This document shows, piece by piece, positions 16,236 through 25,169 of a DNA stretch of 64,000 bases. Position 1 is the stretch's first letter, and each line of letters starts with the position of its first letter. Origin of the DNA: Sphingobacteriaceae bacterium (GTDB lineage: Bacteria > Bacteroidota > Bacteroidia > Sphingobacteriales > Sphingobacteriaceae); contig JAGIAD010000008.1 of assembly GCA_017745075.1 (NCBI GenBank), positions 1 through 64,000 on the forward strand. The letters run 5' to 3'. The translations under genes were made by a program, and so were the position numbers. The notes under the pieces were generated by a model. It saw only the letters and a program-made list of their open reading frames with translations, did no database searches and was not told the DNA's origin.

Positions 16236-17456
16236 ATGAAGACATCATTCTTAGCCCTGTTTTCCTTGTTTTTTGCCCTATCATCTTGTGCGCAAAAGGA
16301 TAAATTCGGTATTGTTAATTATACCGTTCCAACAGGATATGGATTGGTAAAACATGATAATGTGCTGACCTATTATAAGGAAGATAAAAGCACTGGTGCT
16401 TATTGCAATTTTTTTATTTATAATACCATGTCCGGTCATGGCAGTACATCAGCCGATTTCGATTATGCCTGGGCCAACCTGATGCAAAAACCATTTAAAG
16501 TAGCTGGTACTGCCAATATGCAACCCGAAGCTGTTTTAAAAGGATGGAAATTCTTGTTGGGCACTACAAAATACAGCGACAACGGGGTAGCTACGCTAGC
16601 AATCTTGATCAATTTTAGTGGCGAAAACGAGATGCAGGGCATTTGCATTCTTTCTAATTCGGAGCAGTATAAGGCAGATATTGAAAGTTTTATGGCTTCT
16701 GTTGATGTAAATAAAGAAGTGTCTACAAGTAGCAATTCTAGCGCTAAAGTTGATGCCGTTAATGAAAATACTCAGCTTAGGCCTGGTGCTGATAAAGGCC
16801 CAAAACCCGAGGTATGGATGAAGAGCCGGTTTGAATATGACATGATGAAGAAAATGTCGCTTACTAAATACGAGTGGATAGCTGTTTATCCCGACGGGAA
16901 ATTTTACCCTTATATGCCCACAGAAGGCTTTGCAGGATTTTATGGAAAAAACAAAGATTGGGGAAGAGCTACCTGGAGCGGTAGCCGATTAAATGTAACG
17001 GACCCATCAAACAACATTTATTATTTCGATAAAAAGTCAGCCACGCAAATGCAAAGCAAGTTTGATAGTAAACCCAATTTCTACAAATCTAAATCTGTAG
17101 ACGGTTTGCGTATCGAAGGGGCTTATACACAATATGCGGGCCTTATTCCTTCAACAACTAATGAAGCACAATACCTGATATGGTTTTATAAAGATGGCAG
17201 ATTCGATGATCGGGGAATTTCTGTAGTTGATCTGAAAAATCCCTATGGACGTCCAGATGATGCCCCTGGCAAAGGAAAATACAGCATTGAAAACTATAGT
17301 ATTTTTTTAAAATATGATGATGGACGCATAAAACAGTTGGGCTTTTCAGGCTTTTTGGATAAGGACCCCGCTACTGTTACCGATGCCTATTTTATGGGAC
17401 GTAATCTTTATTACCGAAAGGACAAAAATTATAACAGTAACCTTAATAAGTTATAG
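16236..17456 (+). CDS. Lipoprotein of unknown function, paralogue of the 20579 gene
   Basis: A 406-residue lipoprotein (lipobox at Cys18, ALSSC). The N-terminal half (about 24-160) opens with VNYTVPTGYGLVKHDNVLTYYKED and ends QYKADIESFMASV. The same layout (SLPKGWQEQ..., KTGAY, QYQNELLAFMQSL) occurs in the protein encoded at 20579, so the two share a domain. A Ser/Asn linker follows. The C-terminal half (about 185-400) has strands with WIAVYPDGKFYPYMP and WFYKDGRFDDRG, and looks like a lipocalin-like or stress-type beta barrel. No catalytic residue set is visible. Confidence 0.78.
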   Translation: MKTSFLALFSLFFALSSCAQKDKFGIVNYTVPTGYGLVKHDNVLTYYKEDKSTGAYCNFFIYNTMSGHGSTSADFDYAWANLMQKPFKVAGTANMQPEAVLKGWKFLLGTTKYSDNGVATLAILINFSGENEMQGICILSNSEQYKADIESFMASVDVNKEVSTSSNSSAKVDAVNENTQLRPGADKGPKPEVWMKSRFEYDMMKKMSLTKYEWIAVYPDGKFYPYMPTEGFAGFYGKNKDWGRATWSGSRLNVTDPSNNIYYFDKKSATQMQSKFDSKPNFYKSKSVDGLRIEGAYTQYAGLIPSTTNEAQYLIWFYKDGRFDDRGISVVDLKNPYGRPDDAPGKGKYSIENYSIFLKYDDGRIKQLGFSGFLDKDPATVTDAYFMGRNLYYRKDKNYNSNLNKL

Positions 17457-17459
17457 ACA

Positions 17460-17510
17460 ATGAAAAAAATATTAGCTGCAGCCATGAAAGGCGTGGCTTA
17501 TAACCGATAA
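17460..17510 (+). other. Sixteen-codon ORF between regulon genes
   Basis: An ATG-started frame of 16 codons beginning MKKILAAAM, like the start of a signal peptide, and ended by TAA. It lies 3 bp after the stop of the preceding gene. A small hairpin (AGCCATG/CGTGGCT) sits inside it. It could be the stump of a deleted exported-protein gene or a leader peptide. Support is weak. Confidence 0.25.
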
Positions 17511-17544
17511 ACTAAGTCTATTAAAGCATTAAAAATTAAAACAT

Positions 17545-19689
17545 ATGAAAAAGATATTTGTCCTACTGCTTGCACTGCCCATTATGGCTTTGGCACAACA
17601 AAAGCAAAGCATAGAAGATGCCATGAAAAAAATGGAGGAGCTGAAGAAAGGCATGACTCCTGAGCAAAGGGCCATGCTGGAAAAGATGGGGGTTGAAAAG
17701 ACCATGCAGGGCGTACAAAAAAATATGGCCCAAGGTAATCCCAGTGGAGCAATGATGCCCCTTGGCGATCCGAATAAAATTCCTGCCACACTTTCTACAC
17801 TTGCAATTGCTCCTATGCCGGTAGGTAAAGAAAAATTGCTGGCTTATCTGAAACCAATTTTTTCGGAAACTGAAAAAGCCATTAAACCCGAGCATAAAAA
17901 AGCGTTAGCAGGCTTAATGAACAAAGGCAAGCAAACTGGTCAATCTGCTATGGCTTTTTGGGCGAACAACGAATTGGATAAAGCACTGTATCTATTAGAA
18001 AATGCCTGCATCACCAATCCCGACGATTATCTTTCGCTCAATAATTTAGCGGCTTTGCTCACCATATCAGGCTATGCGTATAAATCGTTGCCACTGCTGT
18101 TGTACACACAAAAAATGTTGCCACAAAGTGCTACGGTAACCAACAATCTTGGGCAAGCCTACCTCAGTTTAGGGAATATAGAAAAAGCGAAGCCATTGCT
18201 TTTATCGGCTATTAAAAAAGACAGCACCAATACCGAGGCTTACAGGTCTTTGGCGCTTATTGCTCAACAACAAGGTAACAATGCACTTTGTGCAGGCTAT
18301 CTTGAAAAAGCCATTGCCCACGGTGGCGCTACTACAGAAGCGATCAACTTATTGAGTAAAATAGCACCAGGAAAAGATCTGTCAGAATACATCCGTAACC
18401 GCTTTAAACGCTACTATAAAGACCATAGCGTTACGAAACGTTTTGTGGTACCTGCAATTCCCGCATCATATGAAGAAGCCGTAAGCCGCAATCGTGAGGT
18501 TGAAACTTATTTTAAAGATTTTGACGCCACCATTAATGCAACGTATAAAACACAACAGGAATTGACCAAAAAATATGAGGGTCAGGTTATAGATAACCAG
18601 GCGAAGAGAATGGCACAAATGCAACAAGTGATGGTCAATGCTGGCAAGCCTGGATTTTCAAAATCCATACAGGATATGAAAGCATCGTTCAGCAATCCTT
18701 TTATAGCCCAAGGTGCCATTATGTTGGCGAGTATTGATAACCCACAATTTAGCAAGTCGTATATCAGCAGGATGAAAACGGAAACGGTCAATAGGTTGCA
18801 AAATGTAGAAGAATTAAAACAGGCACTGAAAATCGATTTTGATAATAAGATCAGCGCACTTGAAAAAGAAAAGAAAGGTCTTGATGATGGCGAAGGTAAG
18901 GATGCAGCAAATGCACGGGCCATGCAAATAGAAAAAGACCTGTGCAAGTTAAAAGAAGGCAGGCAGGCCAAATGGTTGGAAAAAACGGCCCAAATCAATA
19001 ACCAATATATCCACAATATGGAAGACCTGCTTAATCAGCGTTTGCAAGAGTATCTTTTTTGGAATACCATTGTAATGCAATCTCTTCAAGACCCTACGGC
19101 AGTTAACTATGCCGCTTATGTAGGTTATCTAAAAGGCCTCAGGGATCTTGCTTATCCGCTTTTTCCTACGCACGTAGATGGAGGGTTATCAAAACCATGT
19201 GGCGATTTTTTAAAAACGGATAATACACTCAAAGGGAAAATACACGATTGGGAGCGAGAACATTGTGAGGTAGATTTTGGAGTTGATCTGGCTGTAACAG
19301 GTGCAAAAATGAATTGCGAAGGTTGGTCGGTTTATGCCAATTTTGAAATTGGATCAGTGAAATACGACCGTAGTGTAGATCCGGTAACTTGGCAAACCAC
19401 TGGGCATAGCTTAACAGTAACGCCTGGTGTAAACGCCGAATTTGAAATCGGTAAAATAGGTGGCTCTTTGAGCGGAGCGGTAGAAACCACGGTTAAGTTC
19501 GACGGCAATATGAATTTCCAGGATGTGAACATCAAAGGTACTGTAGGAGCGGAGTTAAAAGGCCCTCTTGGGGGCAAAGCCGGAGCTTCAGTAAACGTGG
19601 GGAGTGTAACGGTTAGTGCCAATGGAGGCTTTAATAGTGCGCCGCCTTCTATATCGGCCCCGGGTTTTGGCAGCGATTTCCTGAAATAG
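17545..19689 (+). CDS. Large exported TPR protein with glycine-rich beta C-terminus
   Basis: A 714-residue protein with a signal peptide (about 1-18, ending LAQQ). A Met/Lys-rich helical segment with KKMEELKKGMTPEQRAMLEKM comes first. TPR repeats follow at about 140-270 (NPDDYLSLNNLAALLTISG, SATVTNNLGQAYLSLGNIEKAKPLL, EAYRSLALIAQQQGN). A long helical, coiled-coil-rich middle (about 290-560) comes next. The final 130 residues are repetitive glycine-rich strands (GGSLSGAVETTVKFDGNMNFQDV, GPLGGKAGASVNVGSVTVSANGG). The C-terminus may be a beta-helix or barrel-like surface region. It is the last gene of transcript 1 and the largest product of the regulon. Confidence 0.8.
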   Translation: MKKIFVLLLALPIMALAQQKQSIEDAMKKMEELKKGMTPEQRAMLEKMGVEKTMQGVQKNMAQGNPSGAMMPLGDPNKIPATLSTLAIAPMPVGKEKLLAYLKPIFSETEKAIKPEHKKALAGLMNKGKQTGQSAMAFWANNELDKALYLLENACITNPDDYLSLNNLAALLTISGYAYKSLPLLLYTQKMLPQSATVTNNLGQAYLSLGNIEKAKPLLLSAIKKDSTNTEAYRSLALIAQQQGNNALCAGYLEKAIAHGGATTEAINLLSKIAPGKDLSEYIRNRFKRYYKDHSVTKRFVVPAIPASYEEAVSRNREVETYFKDFDATINATYKTQQELTKKYEGQVIDNQAKRMAQMQQVMVNAGKPGFSKSIQDMKASFSNPFIAQGAIMLASIDNPQFSKSYISRMKTETVNRLQNVEELKQALKIDFDNKISALEKEKKGLDDGEGKDAANARAMQIEKDLCKLKEGRQAKWLEKTAQINNQYIHNMEDLLNQRLQEYLFWNTIVMQSLQDPTAVNYAAYVGYLKGLRDLAYPLFPTHVDGGLSKPCGDFLKTDNTLKGKIHDWEREHCEVDFGVDLAVTGAKMNCEGWSVYANFEIGSVKYDRSVDPVTWQTTGHSLTVTPGVNAEFEIGKIGGSLSGAVETTVKFDGNMNFQDVNIKGTVGAELKGPLGGKAGASVNVGSVTVSANGGFNSAPPSISAPGFGSDFLK

Positions 19690-19703
19690 TCAGCAACTGT
19701 AAA

Positions 19704-19723
19704 AATCATCTTTTTTAATGATT
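19704..19723 (+). promoter_or_regulatory. Shared inverted-repeat motif, promoter 2
   Basis: AATCAT-N8-ATGATT with perfect arms, ending 21 bp before the -7 element at 19745. This spacing equals that at promoters 1 and 3. Confidence 0.72.
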
Positions 19724-19744
19724 GTCTGCGCTGTACTTGCAACG

Positions 19745-19752
19745 TAATTTTA
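19745..19752 (+). promoter_or_regulatory. -7 element, promoter 2 of the exported-protein regulon
   Basis: TAATTTTA lies 18 bp upstream of the ATG at 19771. It is identical to the octamer of promoter 3. Confidence 0.6.
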
Positions 19753-19770
19753 TATTATAAACTTTTAGCA

Positions 19771-20538
19771 ATGAAAAAACTACTCATTTTATCCCTGTTT
19801 GTTGTAAATACAATAGCAGTAAACGCACAAACAAAAAGTATTTTAACAAAGGAGCAAAATACAGGTAAGACCATTGATATAAGGGTGCCGGTAGGAACGA
19901 TGAAGGTTGGACTGGTAGAAGCAAAGGTTATCCCGGTACAATCTTTAAAGATGAAGGTGGACCCTAGGATACTTGCTAATCAAAAGTTCGCAAAAGACAT
20001 TGCTATAGAATTAGCTTCTATTGCTTTTGAGCCTGCAAACAAGCGCTATATTCTTAAATGTAGAATTTTTAATGCCGGTACTACTGATATAGATTTAAAT
20101 CTTTTGAAGTATGCTGTAGCTGGTGCGCCCAATCACTTACTTACTGAAGTAACCAGTAATGATCCCAATTTATGGAATACTTCAACATATCCTCCCGATA
20201 TAAATTTTCCTTTTGATTTAGAAACAGAGCTACCAGGTGGCGGGGTTTATGCTTTAAATGGAAGAAGCTTTTGGCTAAAAGCTTCCAATTGGTTTGCATG
20301 TATTAGCAGAAACCCAAATGTTAATATTGGAGAAACGATATATACTAACACTATTCTTAAACCAGGAGAATCTGCTTATTCTATAGCAATTGATGGGATA
20401 GTTTGGAATAAAGCCAATGGCTCTGGTGGAGCACACAGAATGTATAGCATTAAAATCGATCCATTAAATAAAATTGGCGATCAAAACCTAAGCAATAATG
20501 CCATATATTTTACAATGGATAATATTGATGTTCAATGA
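19771..20538 (+). CDS. Exported hypothetical protein
   Basis: A 255-residue protein with a signal peptide (MKKLLILSLFVVNTIAVNAQ). The body is strand-rich. It holds a segment KRYILKCRIFNAGTTDIDLNLLKYAV that resembles a CARDB-like or immunoglobulin-like domain for extracellular adhesion, and the C-terminus (YSIKIDPLNKIGDQNLSNNAIYF) also fits a CARDB-like strand pattern. No catalytic motif is seen. It is the first gene of transcript 2. Its final codons overlap only a spurious upstream extension of the next ORF. Confidence 0.78.
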   Translation: MKKLLILSLFVVNTIAVNAQTKSILTKEQNTGKTIDIRVPVGTMKVGLVEAKVIPVQSLKMKVDPRILANQKFAKDIAIELASIAFEPANKRYILKCRIFNAGTTDIDLNLLKYAVAGAPNHLLTEVTSNDPNLWNTSTYPPDINFPFDLETELPGGGVYALNGRSFWLKASNWFACISRNPNVNIGETIYTNTILKPGESAYSIAIDGIVWNKANGSGGAHRMYSIKIDPLNKIGDQNLSNNAIYFTMDNIDVQ

Positions 20539-20578
20539 TTATATTTATAAGTGGCTGATTTGTAAATGCAAAATTGAT

Positions 20579-21610
20579 ATGAAACTGATAAAAAATATTT
20601 TCCTGCTTTCTCTGCTGCTGGCAATGAACTGCACTAGTTTTGCCCAACAACAAACCTTTGATGTTATTTCCTATAGCTTACCCAAAGGATGGCAAGAACA
20701 GCGAAATGAAGGTGGTGTACAACTTTCCGTTAGCGATAAAAAAACAGGAGCCTATGCCATTGTCGTAATCACAAAAGCAAAGGAATCAACTGGATCTGCC
20801 AGCGAAAATTTTAATAACGACTGGCTTAAATTGGTAAAAGGAACAGTGCAGGTAAATGATGCACCTGTATTGGAAAAACCTGCTAAAGAAAATGGATGGG
20901 ATGTTATTTCTGGCAATGCTAATTATACCGATGGTACCAATACAGGAGCAGCTACTTTACTGACTGCTACCGGTGGTGGACAAATGGTAAGTGTGGTTTT
21001 AATGACCAACACCAAACAATATCAAAACGAGTTGCTGGCATTTATGCAATCTTTGAAACTATCAAAGGCCACACAGAACTCTGTGAATAACCAGGCAATT
21101 ACAAATAACATAGGTGGCTTATCTATAGTAGGTTTATGGCGCGACAATCATTTAGAAGTAAGTGGGTATTTTAATGGTTTTCCACAGTATACTGCCGGCT
21201 ATTTCAGGCGAGAATATTTATTTAAAGAAGACGGCACTTATACTTTTCGCTTAAAGAACTGGTCGACACTTTTGAAAGAAATACTTTTTGCCTCTGAAAG
21301 CGGAACTTATACTGTAAGTGGGAATCAAATTACCATTACACCTAATAAAGGCAGGGGTGAATGGTGGAGCAAGAAGGATAATAATACAAAATTATGGGGA
21401 AATAGGTTAAATGCCTCTGATTATAAGTTAGAAAAGGTGAATTATACTTTTGAAATCAAATATTATTCCGGAACAAATAATTATGGCCTTCTTCTTAACC
21501 CCAAAAAGAATACAGAGCGCGATGGTACTTATAATCAAAATGGTTTTTCCTACACACAGAGTAGAACTGGTGAATCAATTATTGATAATCCGCCAGGCTT
21601 TAAAAATTAA
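20579..21610 (+). CDS. Exported hypothetical protein, paralogue of the 16236 lipoprotein
   Basis: 343 residues from the ATG at 20579, chosen because it starts a proper signal peptide (MKLIKNIFLLSLLLAMNCTSFAQ). A start at 20498 would overlap the previous gene and place 27 unlikely residues before it. The N-terminal domain (FDVISYSLPKGWQEQ to NELLAFMQSLKLS) matches the layout of the protein at 16236. The C-terminal part (about 180-330) has YLFKEDGTYTFRLKNW and GTYTVSGNQITITPNKG, typical of lipocalin-like domains. Function unknown. The paralogy of two regulon members suggests expansion within the locus. Confidence 0.78.
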   Translation: MKLIKNIFLLSLLLAMNCTSFAQQQTFDVISYSLPKGWQEQRNEGGVQLSVSDKKTGAYAIVVITKAKESTGSASENFNNDWLKLVKGTVQVNDAPVLEKPAKENGWDVISGNANYTDGTNTGAATLLTATGGGQMVSVVLMTNTKQYQNELLAFMQSLKLSKATQNSVNNQAITNNIGGLSIVGLWRDNHLEVSGYFNGFPQYTAGYFRREYLFKEDGTYTFRLKNWSTLLKEILFASESGTYTVSGNQITITPNKGRGEWWSKKDNNTKLWGNRLNASDYKLEKVNYTFEIKYYSGTNNYGLLLNPKKNTERDGTYNQNGFSYTQSRTGESIIDNPPGFKN

Positions 21611-21642
21611 TCCGGGTAAGCGTACAAATAAATGATTTAAAG

Positions 21643-22938
21643 ATGAAAAGAATAATACTTTTCTGTTTAGCTGCGACGCTGGCAACTATTGCCCTCGCGC
21701 AAAAAGCACCTGTCAAAGACCCCGTTGTACCCTGCAATGGAGATGCAGATCATTTGCCGGGAAAATATACCGATCATACCAATCCCAAATACCCAAGCAG
21801 CCTTAAAGGCACTGCGCCCGATAAAGCCGTAATGACGCGGCAGCTGATTGCCTTAGAAAAACTGGAAGAAGCCAGTAGAAACAATTTTCAGCTCAACGGT
21901 TGTGTAGCCAGGGTAAGCTTTAGTGGCGGAGATAAAACGATGTTCGGCAATATTGGTTTAACTCGCTATGGCTATCAATTGGCTGCTTATCAGAATGTTT
22001 GCCATGTTACAGAGCATATTGTAAAAACAGTGGGCGAATACCGAACGGTTCTGCGGGTAGATGTAAATCCTTCTTTCGTGCAGGGCTACCTGCTTCCCGG
22101 TGGTACGGGCGAATTTTATTTGGATAAAAGCAGAGCCGTTCGCTATGATATCCCTATTGATGCTAAGCAGGGACCAAATTACAGCAATGAACGTACGAGT
22201 CGTCCAAGCCGTATTTCCCAATACATATCGGAGGCAATGATCCTCGCCAACAGATCCAATGATTATAAGAATAAACATGCCGATTTTTTAAAATTCATTA
22301 ATGGCGAAGACTATGTAGAAAACTGGATATCGGGATCGAAATATGATAAAATTGGCCCAAAATCCTATCAATGGATAGACCGGCGTTACCTGATTGCCAA
22401 ACCTGGCATACCTGTATTGATCCCGGTTAGCCGCAAACAATACCTGGAAGATTTACTGGAATACTTTGAAATAGAAAAAGCTAATTTTTACTTTGACCTT
22501 GAGAATAAAATAAAGAACAATGCAGGCAATACTTCTGAAAGTGGTAAAAAAAGAGCAACAGCACTTGAAGCAGATAAAAATGCCTATCCGCAACTCTATG
22601 AAACAAAAAAAGCCAAAGTAAAAGAACTATTGGCTACCCAAAAGGCAGAATGGCTGCAAAAACAAGCTGTGATAGACATCAATAGCGTTACCTATGATGC
22701 TAACGAACGTTTGGCCGCTATAGGTAAATTTTACGATGCCGAAAACGAAAAAACAAGTGCGCTTTATATTTATAATCCGGCGTATTTCAAGCCAACCGCC
22801 AATCAGCCAACCAAACCAGCATTAATGGAAGTGCAGTTCCGGTACGAAATTAGTGCAGATAGGGGCTTTTCTGAACGGTTGCTTAGCAATTTCCTGAAGA
22901 ATTATGACCTGAATGCATTACGGAAAATGCTGGATTAA
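21643..22938 (+). CDS. Exported hypothetical protein, member 1 of a tandem pair
   Basis: A 431-residue protein with a signal peptide (MKRIILFCLAATLATIALAQ). It shares layout and motifs with the next gene: a LNGCVARVSFSG segment (LTGGVLKTAFSG in its neighbour), an AKPGIPVLIPVSRKQYLEDLLEYFEIEK helix (TKPGVLLFVPVSRKEYLEALLVYYERE), Lys/Glu-rich helices with QLYETKKAKVKELL, and the closing LLSNFLKNYDLNALRKMLD. The pair is a tandem duplication. A conserved central PVSRKxYLE motif may mark the functional core. No known family was recognised. Confidence 0.78.
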   Translation: MKRIILFCLAATLATIALAQKAPVKDPVVPCNGDADHLPGKYTDHTNPKYPSSLKGTAPDKAVMTRQLIALEKLEEASRNNFQLNGCVARVSFSGGDKTMFGNIGLTRYGYQLAAYQNVCHVTEHIVKTVGEYRTVLRVDVNPSFVQGYLLPGGTGEFYLDKSRAVRYDIPIDAKQGPNYSNERTSRPSRISQYISEAMILANRSNDYKNKHADFLKFINGEDYVENWISGSKYDKIGPKSYQWIDRRYLIAKPGIPVLIPVSRKQYLEDLLEYFEIEKANFYFDLENKIKNNAGNTSESGKKRATALEADKNAYPQLYETKKAKVKELLATQKAEWLQKQAVIDINSVTYDANERLAAIGKFYDAENEKTSALYIYNPAYFKPTANQPTKPALMEVQFRYEISADRGFSERLLSNFLKNYDLNALRKMLD

Positions 22939-22965
22939 AACTCAAAACTAAATATTCTCAGCTCC

Positions 22966-24237
22966 ATGAAACCCATAAACGCTTTATTTTTCCTGTTTTT
23001 ACCTGTACTCCAGGTAAATGCACAGATTTGCCAGTCGTCAAAAGAGCTGGAAGTTCTTCCAGGGAAGCAGATCGATGCGGCACATTGGGAATGGCCACAG
23101 GAAAAAGCGCACTGGTTCGATCAACTGGGCACAGCAGCCAATAAAGCTACTGCAACTGCCGTGCTCACCAAAATTGAAACGCTTGAAAAACAAAGTCGTT
23201 CCAATTATAATTTAACAGGCGGTGTACTTAAAACCGCTTTTTCAGGCAAAGCCCCAACCATGATGGCAGGTAAATATCCTTTGGCAAGCTATGATCTTAA
23301 TATGGGTTGTTATGAGTATATCTGTGTTAAAAACAAAATGAAGATCAATGGCGAATACCAGATTGTTTTTCGGGCTTACGTTAACCGCTATCCGGGCATA
23401 GAAAATGCCTTTTCCTTTCAGGATGAGGCCTACTATTATGAAACGCCCAAAAAATACAACGGACAGTTTATCGCCTTGCATAACTTCATCAAAATGGATG
23501 CCTCTAAAAATGTAAATAGTGGCAAAGGGTTTTATCAGGATATTCCGGAGGCAAGTGTAAAAGAAGGTGATCGGAACGTATACATGACCCGCCATTGGTA
23601 TATTACCAAACCTGGTGTTTTATTGTTTGTGCCCGTTAGTCGTAAGGAATATCTCGAAGCGCTATTGGTATATTACGAAAGAGAAACGCTTTTAATAGCT
23701 GATAAAATAAAAGAGATCGAAAAAGACAGTGCCGGTATGATGAAAGATCCTCAGAAATACGCCCAACTTTATGAAAATGGTAAACGTAACCTGGTGATAA
23801 AAAAGGCCAGATATCCAGATTGGCAGCAAAGAATAGCAACAAAAAAAGCTTTAGTGCAAAAGGCATTGAAAGAAAATACGTCTGAATGGTTGGCGCAGCC
23901 CGCTGTGGTGAAGTCAAAAGGAGAAACTTACTCCTGGAAAAACAAATATGGTCCGGCTGAGAACGACAATGTATGGATCGATACCTATAACGCCGATACC
24001 AAAGAAGATGCCCAGAAAACGGGTTCATTTACTTTTAGCGGTTTTTGGGATGGTAAAGGTGGTGCAGTACTGTATAAATATAACCCCGATTATTTTAATG
24101 GTTCTGAAAAAAATCAGGCAAAACCCTATATGATAGCGCTTACTTACAGGTATGTAAAGACCCCGCTTGGAAAAAACCTGGTAGAAAATTTTACCGAAAA
24201 CTTCGACTTCGACGCGATAAGGAATTTACTGGAATAG
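22966..24237 (+). CDS. Exported hypothetical protein, member 2 of a tandem pair
   Basis: A 423-residue protein with a signal peptide (about 1-19, ending VNAQ). It is a paralogue of the gene 27 bp upstream. Both have PVSRKxYLExLLxYxE, a long charged helix, and a C-terminus NFxxNFDxxAIRxLL or equivalent. It differs in an inserted segment around residues 320-355 (NDNVWIDTYNADTKEDAQKTGSFTFSGFWDGKGG). No enzyme motif is recognised. Part of transcript 2, so expressed with the other exported proteins. Confidence 0.78.
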   Translation: MKPINALFFLFLPVLQVNAQICQSSKELEVLPGKQIDAAHWEWPQEKAHWFDQLGTAANKATATAVLTKIETLEKQSRSNYNLTGGVLKTAFSGKAPTMMAGKYPLASYDLNMGCYEYICVKNKMKINGEYQIVFRAYVNRYPGIENAFSFQDEAYYYETPKKYNGQFIALHNFIKMDASKNVNSGKGFYQDIPEASVKEGDRNVYMTRHWYITKPGVLLFVPVSRKEYLEALLVYYERETLLIADKIKEIEKDSAGMMKDPQKYAQLYENGKRNLVIKKARYPDWQQRIATKKALVQKALKENTSEWLAQPAVVKSKGETYSWKNKYGPAENDNVWIDTYNADTKEDAQKTGSFTFSGFWDGKGGAVLYKYNPDYFNGSEKNQAKPYMIALTYRYVKTPLGKNLVENFTENFDFDAIRNLLE

Positions 24238-24282
24238 GGCATGTAACCCGCTATTTATGTTTAATCATTAATCAAAAATGTT

Positions 24283-24756
24283 ATGAAAAAAATCTTCTCT
24301 ATTTTAGGCTCTATGCTGTTGGTAGCCATAGTTAAAGCGCAAACTACCGGGATAAAAAAGGAAACCGTAAACCCGGGAAGCAATCAAACCATTGGCATTC
24401 AGGCGCCACCAAAAGATCCTAAAGCAAGTGCTACCGACCCTAAAAAGGAAGCCGAAGCCAAATTGGCTGCAGAAAGAGCAGCTAAAGAGGCAAAAATGGC
24501 CCAACAGACCGACCCAAAGAACATGCCTGCAAAAGATCCCAAGGCCGCTCATGTTGATCCTAAAAAGGAAGCTACAGAGCAAGCTGCAAAAGACAGGGCC
24601 GCAAAAGAAGCTAAAATAGCCCAGCAAGCTGATCCTAAAGCTATGCCTGCAAAAGATCCGAAAGCCGCCCATACTGATCCTAAAAAGGAAGCTGAGCAAA
24701 AAGCTGCAGCAGAAAGGGAAGCGAAAAATGCCAATACACAGCATAAAGAAAACTAA
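24283..24756 (+). CDS. Exported Lys/Ala/Pro-rich repeat protein
   Basis: A 157-residue low-complexity protein with a signal peptide (about 1-19, ending VKAQ). From residue 52 it consists of 40-residue repeats: two full copies beginning DPKKEA and ending MPAKDPKAAH plus V or T, then a half copy. Each has an Ala/Lys/Glu helix (AAKEAKMAQQ) and a Pro-rich turn. Such alternating helix and Pro/Lys segments resemble cell-wall-spanning or histone-like tails and may bind DNA or polyanions. It overlaps the following SET-domain gene by one base (TAATG), so the two are translationally coupled. The Lys-rich tail makes it a possible methylation substrate of the SET proteins, which is speculative because it carries a signal peptide. 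Confidence 0.75.
   Translation: MKKIFSILGSMLLVAIVKAQTTGIKKETVNPGSNQTIGIQAPPKDPKASATDPKKEAEAKLAAERAAKEAKMAQQTDPKNMPAKDPKAAHVDPKKEATEQAAKDRAAKEAKIAQQADPKAMPAKDPKAAHTDPKKEAEQKAAAEREAKNANTQHKEN
24436..24735 (+). repeat. 120-bp in-frame tandem repeat in the Lys/Ala-rich gene
   Basis: Repeats at 24436-24555 and 24556-24675, then a half copy from 24676. Each encodes a 40-residue unit. Repeats of this kind can change copy number by slippage or recombination. Confidence 0.8.
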
Positions 24757-25169
24757 TGTGGTTTAGTAAGAACATAGACCAACCGCAGCATATTGAAGTA
24801 GGGGAAAGCCCCTTGCATGGCCGGGGCGTGTTTGCCAGGAACAAAATCAGGAAAGGGGAGCTCATAGAACAGGCGCCTGTTATTTTCTTATCAAATGATG
24901 AAAAAGAAACACTAAGGTTTACCAAATTGTATCATTATTATTTTTTGTTAGATCGCCCCGAAAAACAAACCGCGTTTGGTTTTGGCTATGCGTCGTTTTA
25001 TAACCATTCGCCCAGGGCAAATGCTTTTTATACCTTTTCCGAAAGGAAAAATACCCTTAATATTTATGCCCATCGAACCATCGAAGCAGACAGTGAAATC
25101 ACCATTAACTATAATGGTAAACCTGACGATAAGCGCGAGGTTTATTTCCCCGGTCCGGATGAGTTATGA
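24756..25169 (+). CDS. SET-domain protein 1
   Basis: A 137-residue protein with no signal peptide, so cytoplasmic. It has the SET features: GRGVFARNKIRKGELIE at 23-39, the YNHSPRANAFY motif (equivalent to the NHSxxPN core) near residue 80, and SEITINYNG, the catalytic-tyrosine region, near 112. Stand-alone SET proteins of this size occur in bacteria as putative protein lysine methyltransferases using S-adenosylmethionine. Substrates are mostly unknown. It overlaps the preceding gene by 1 base and the next SET gene by 4 bases (ATGA), which implies coupled translation of the three. Confidence 0.88.
   Translation: MWFSKNIDQPQHIEVGESPLHGRGVFARNKIRKGELIEQAPVIFLSNDEKETLRFTKLYHYYFLLDRPEKQTAFGFGYASFYNHSPRANAFYTFSERKNTLNIYAHRTIEADSEITINYNGKPDDKREVYFPGPDEL

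Noticed and set aside
24241..24282. Fifth copy of the regulon motif upstream of 24283
   Set aside because: Only one half-site (AATCAT) is present in the AT-rich gap, without the partner arm or a -7 element at the right distance.
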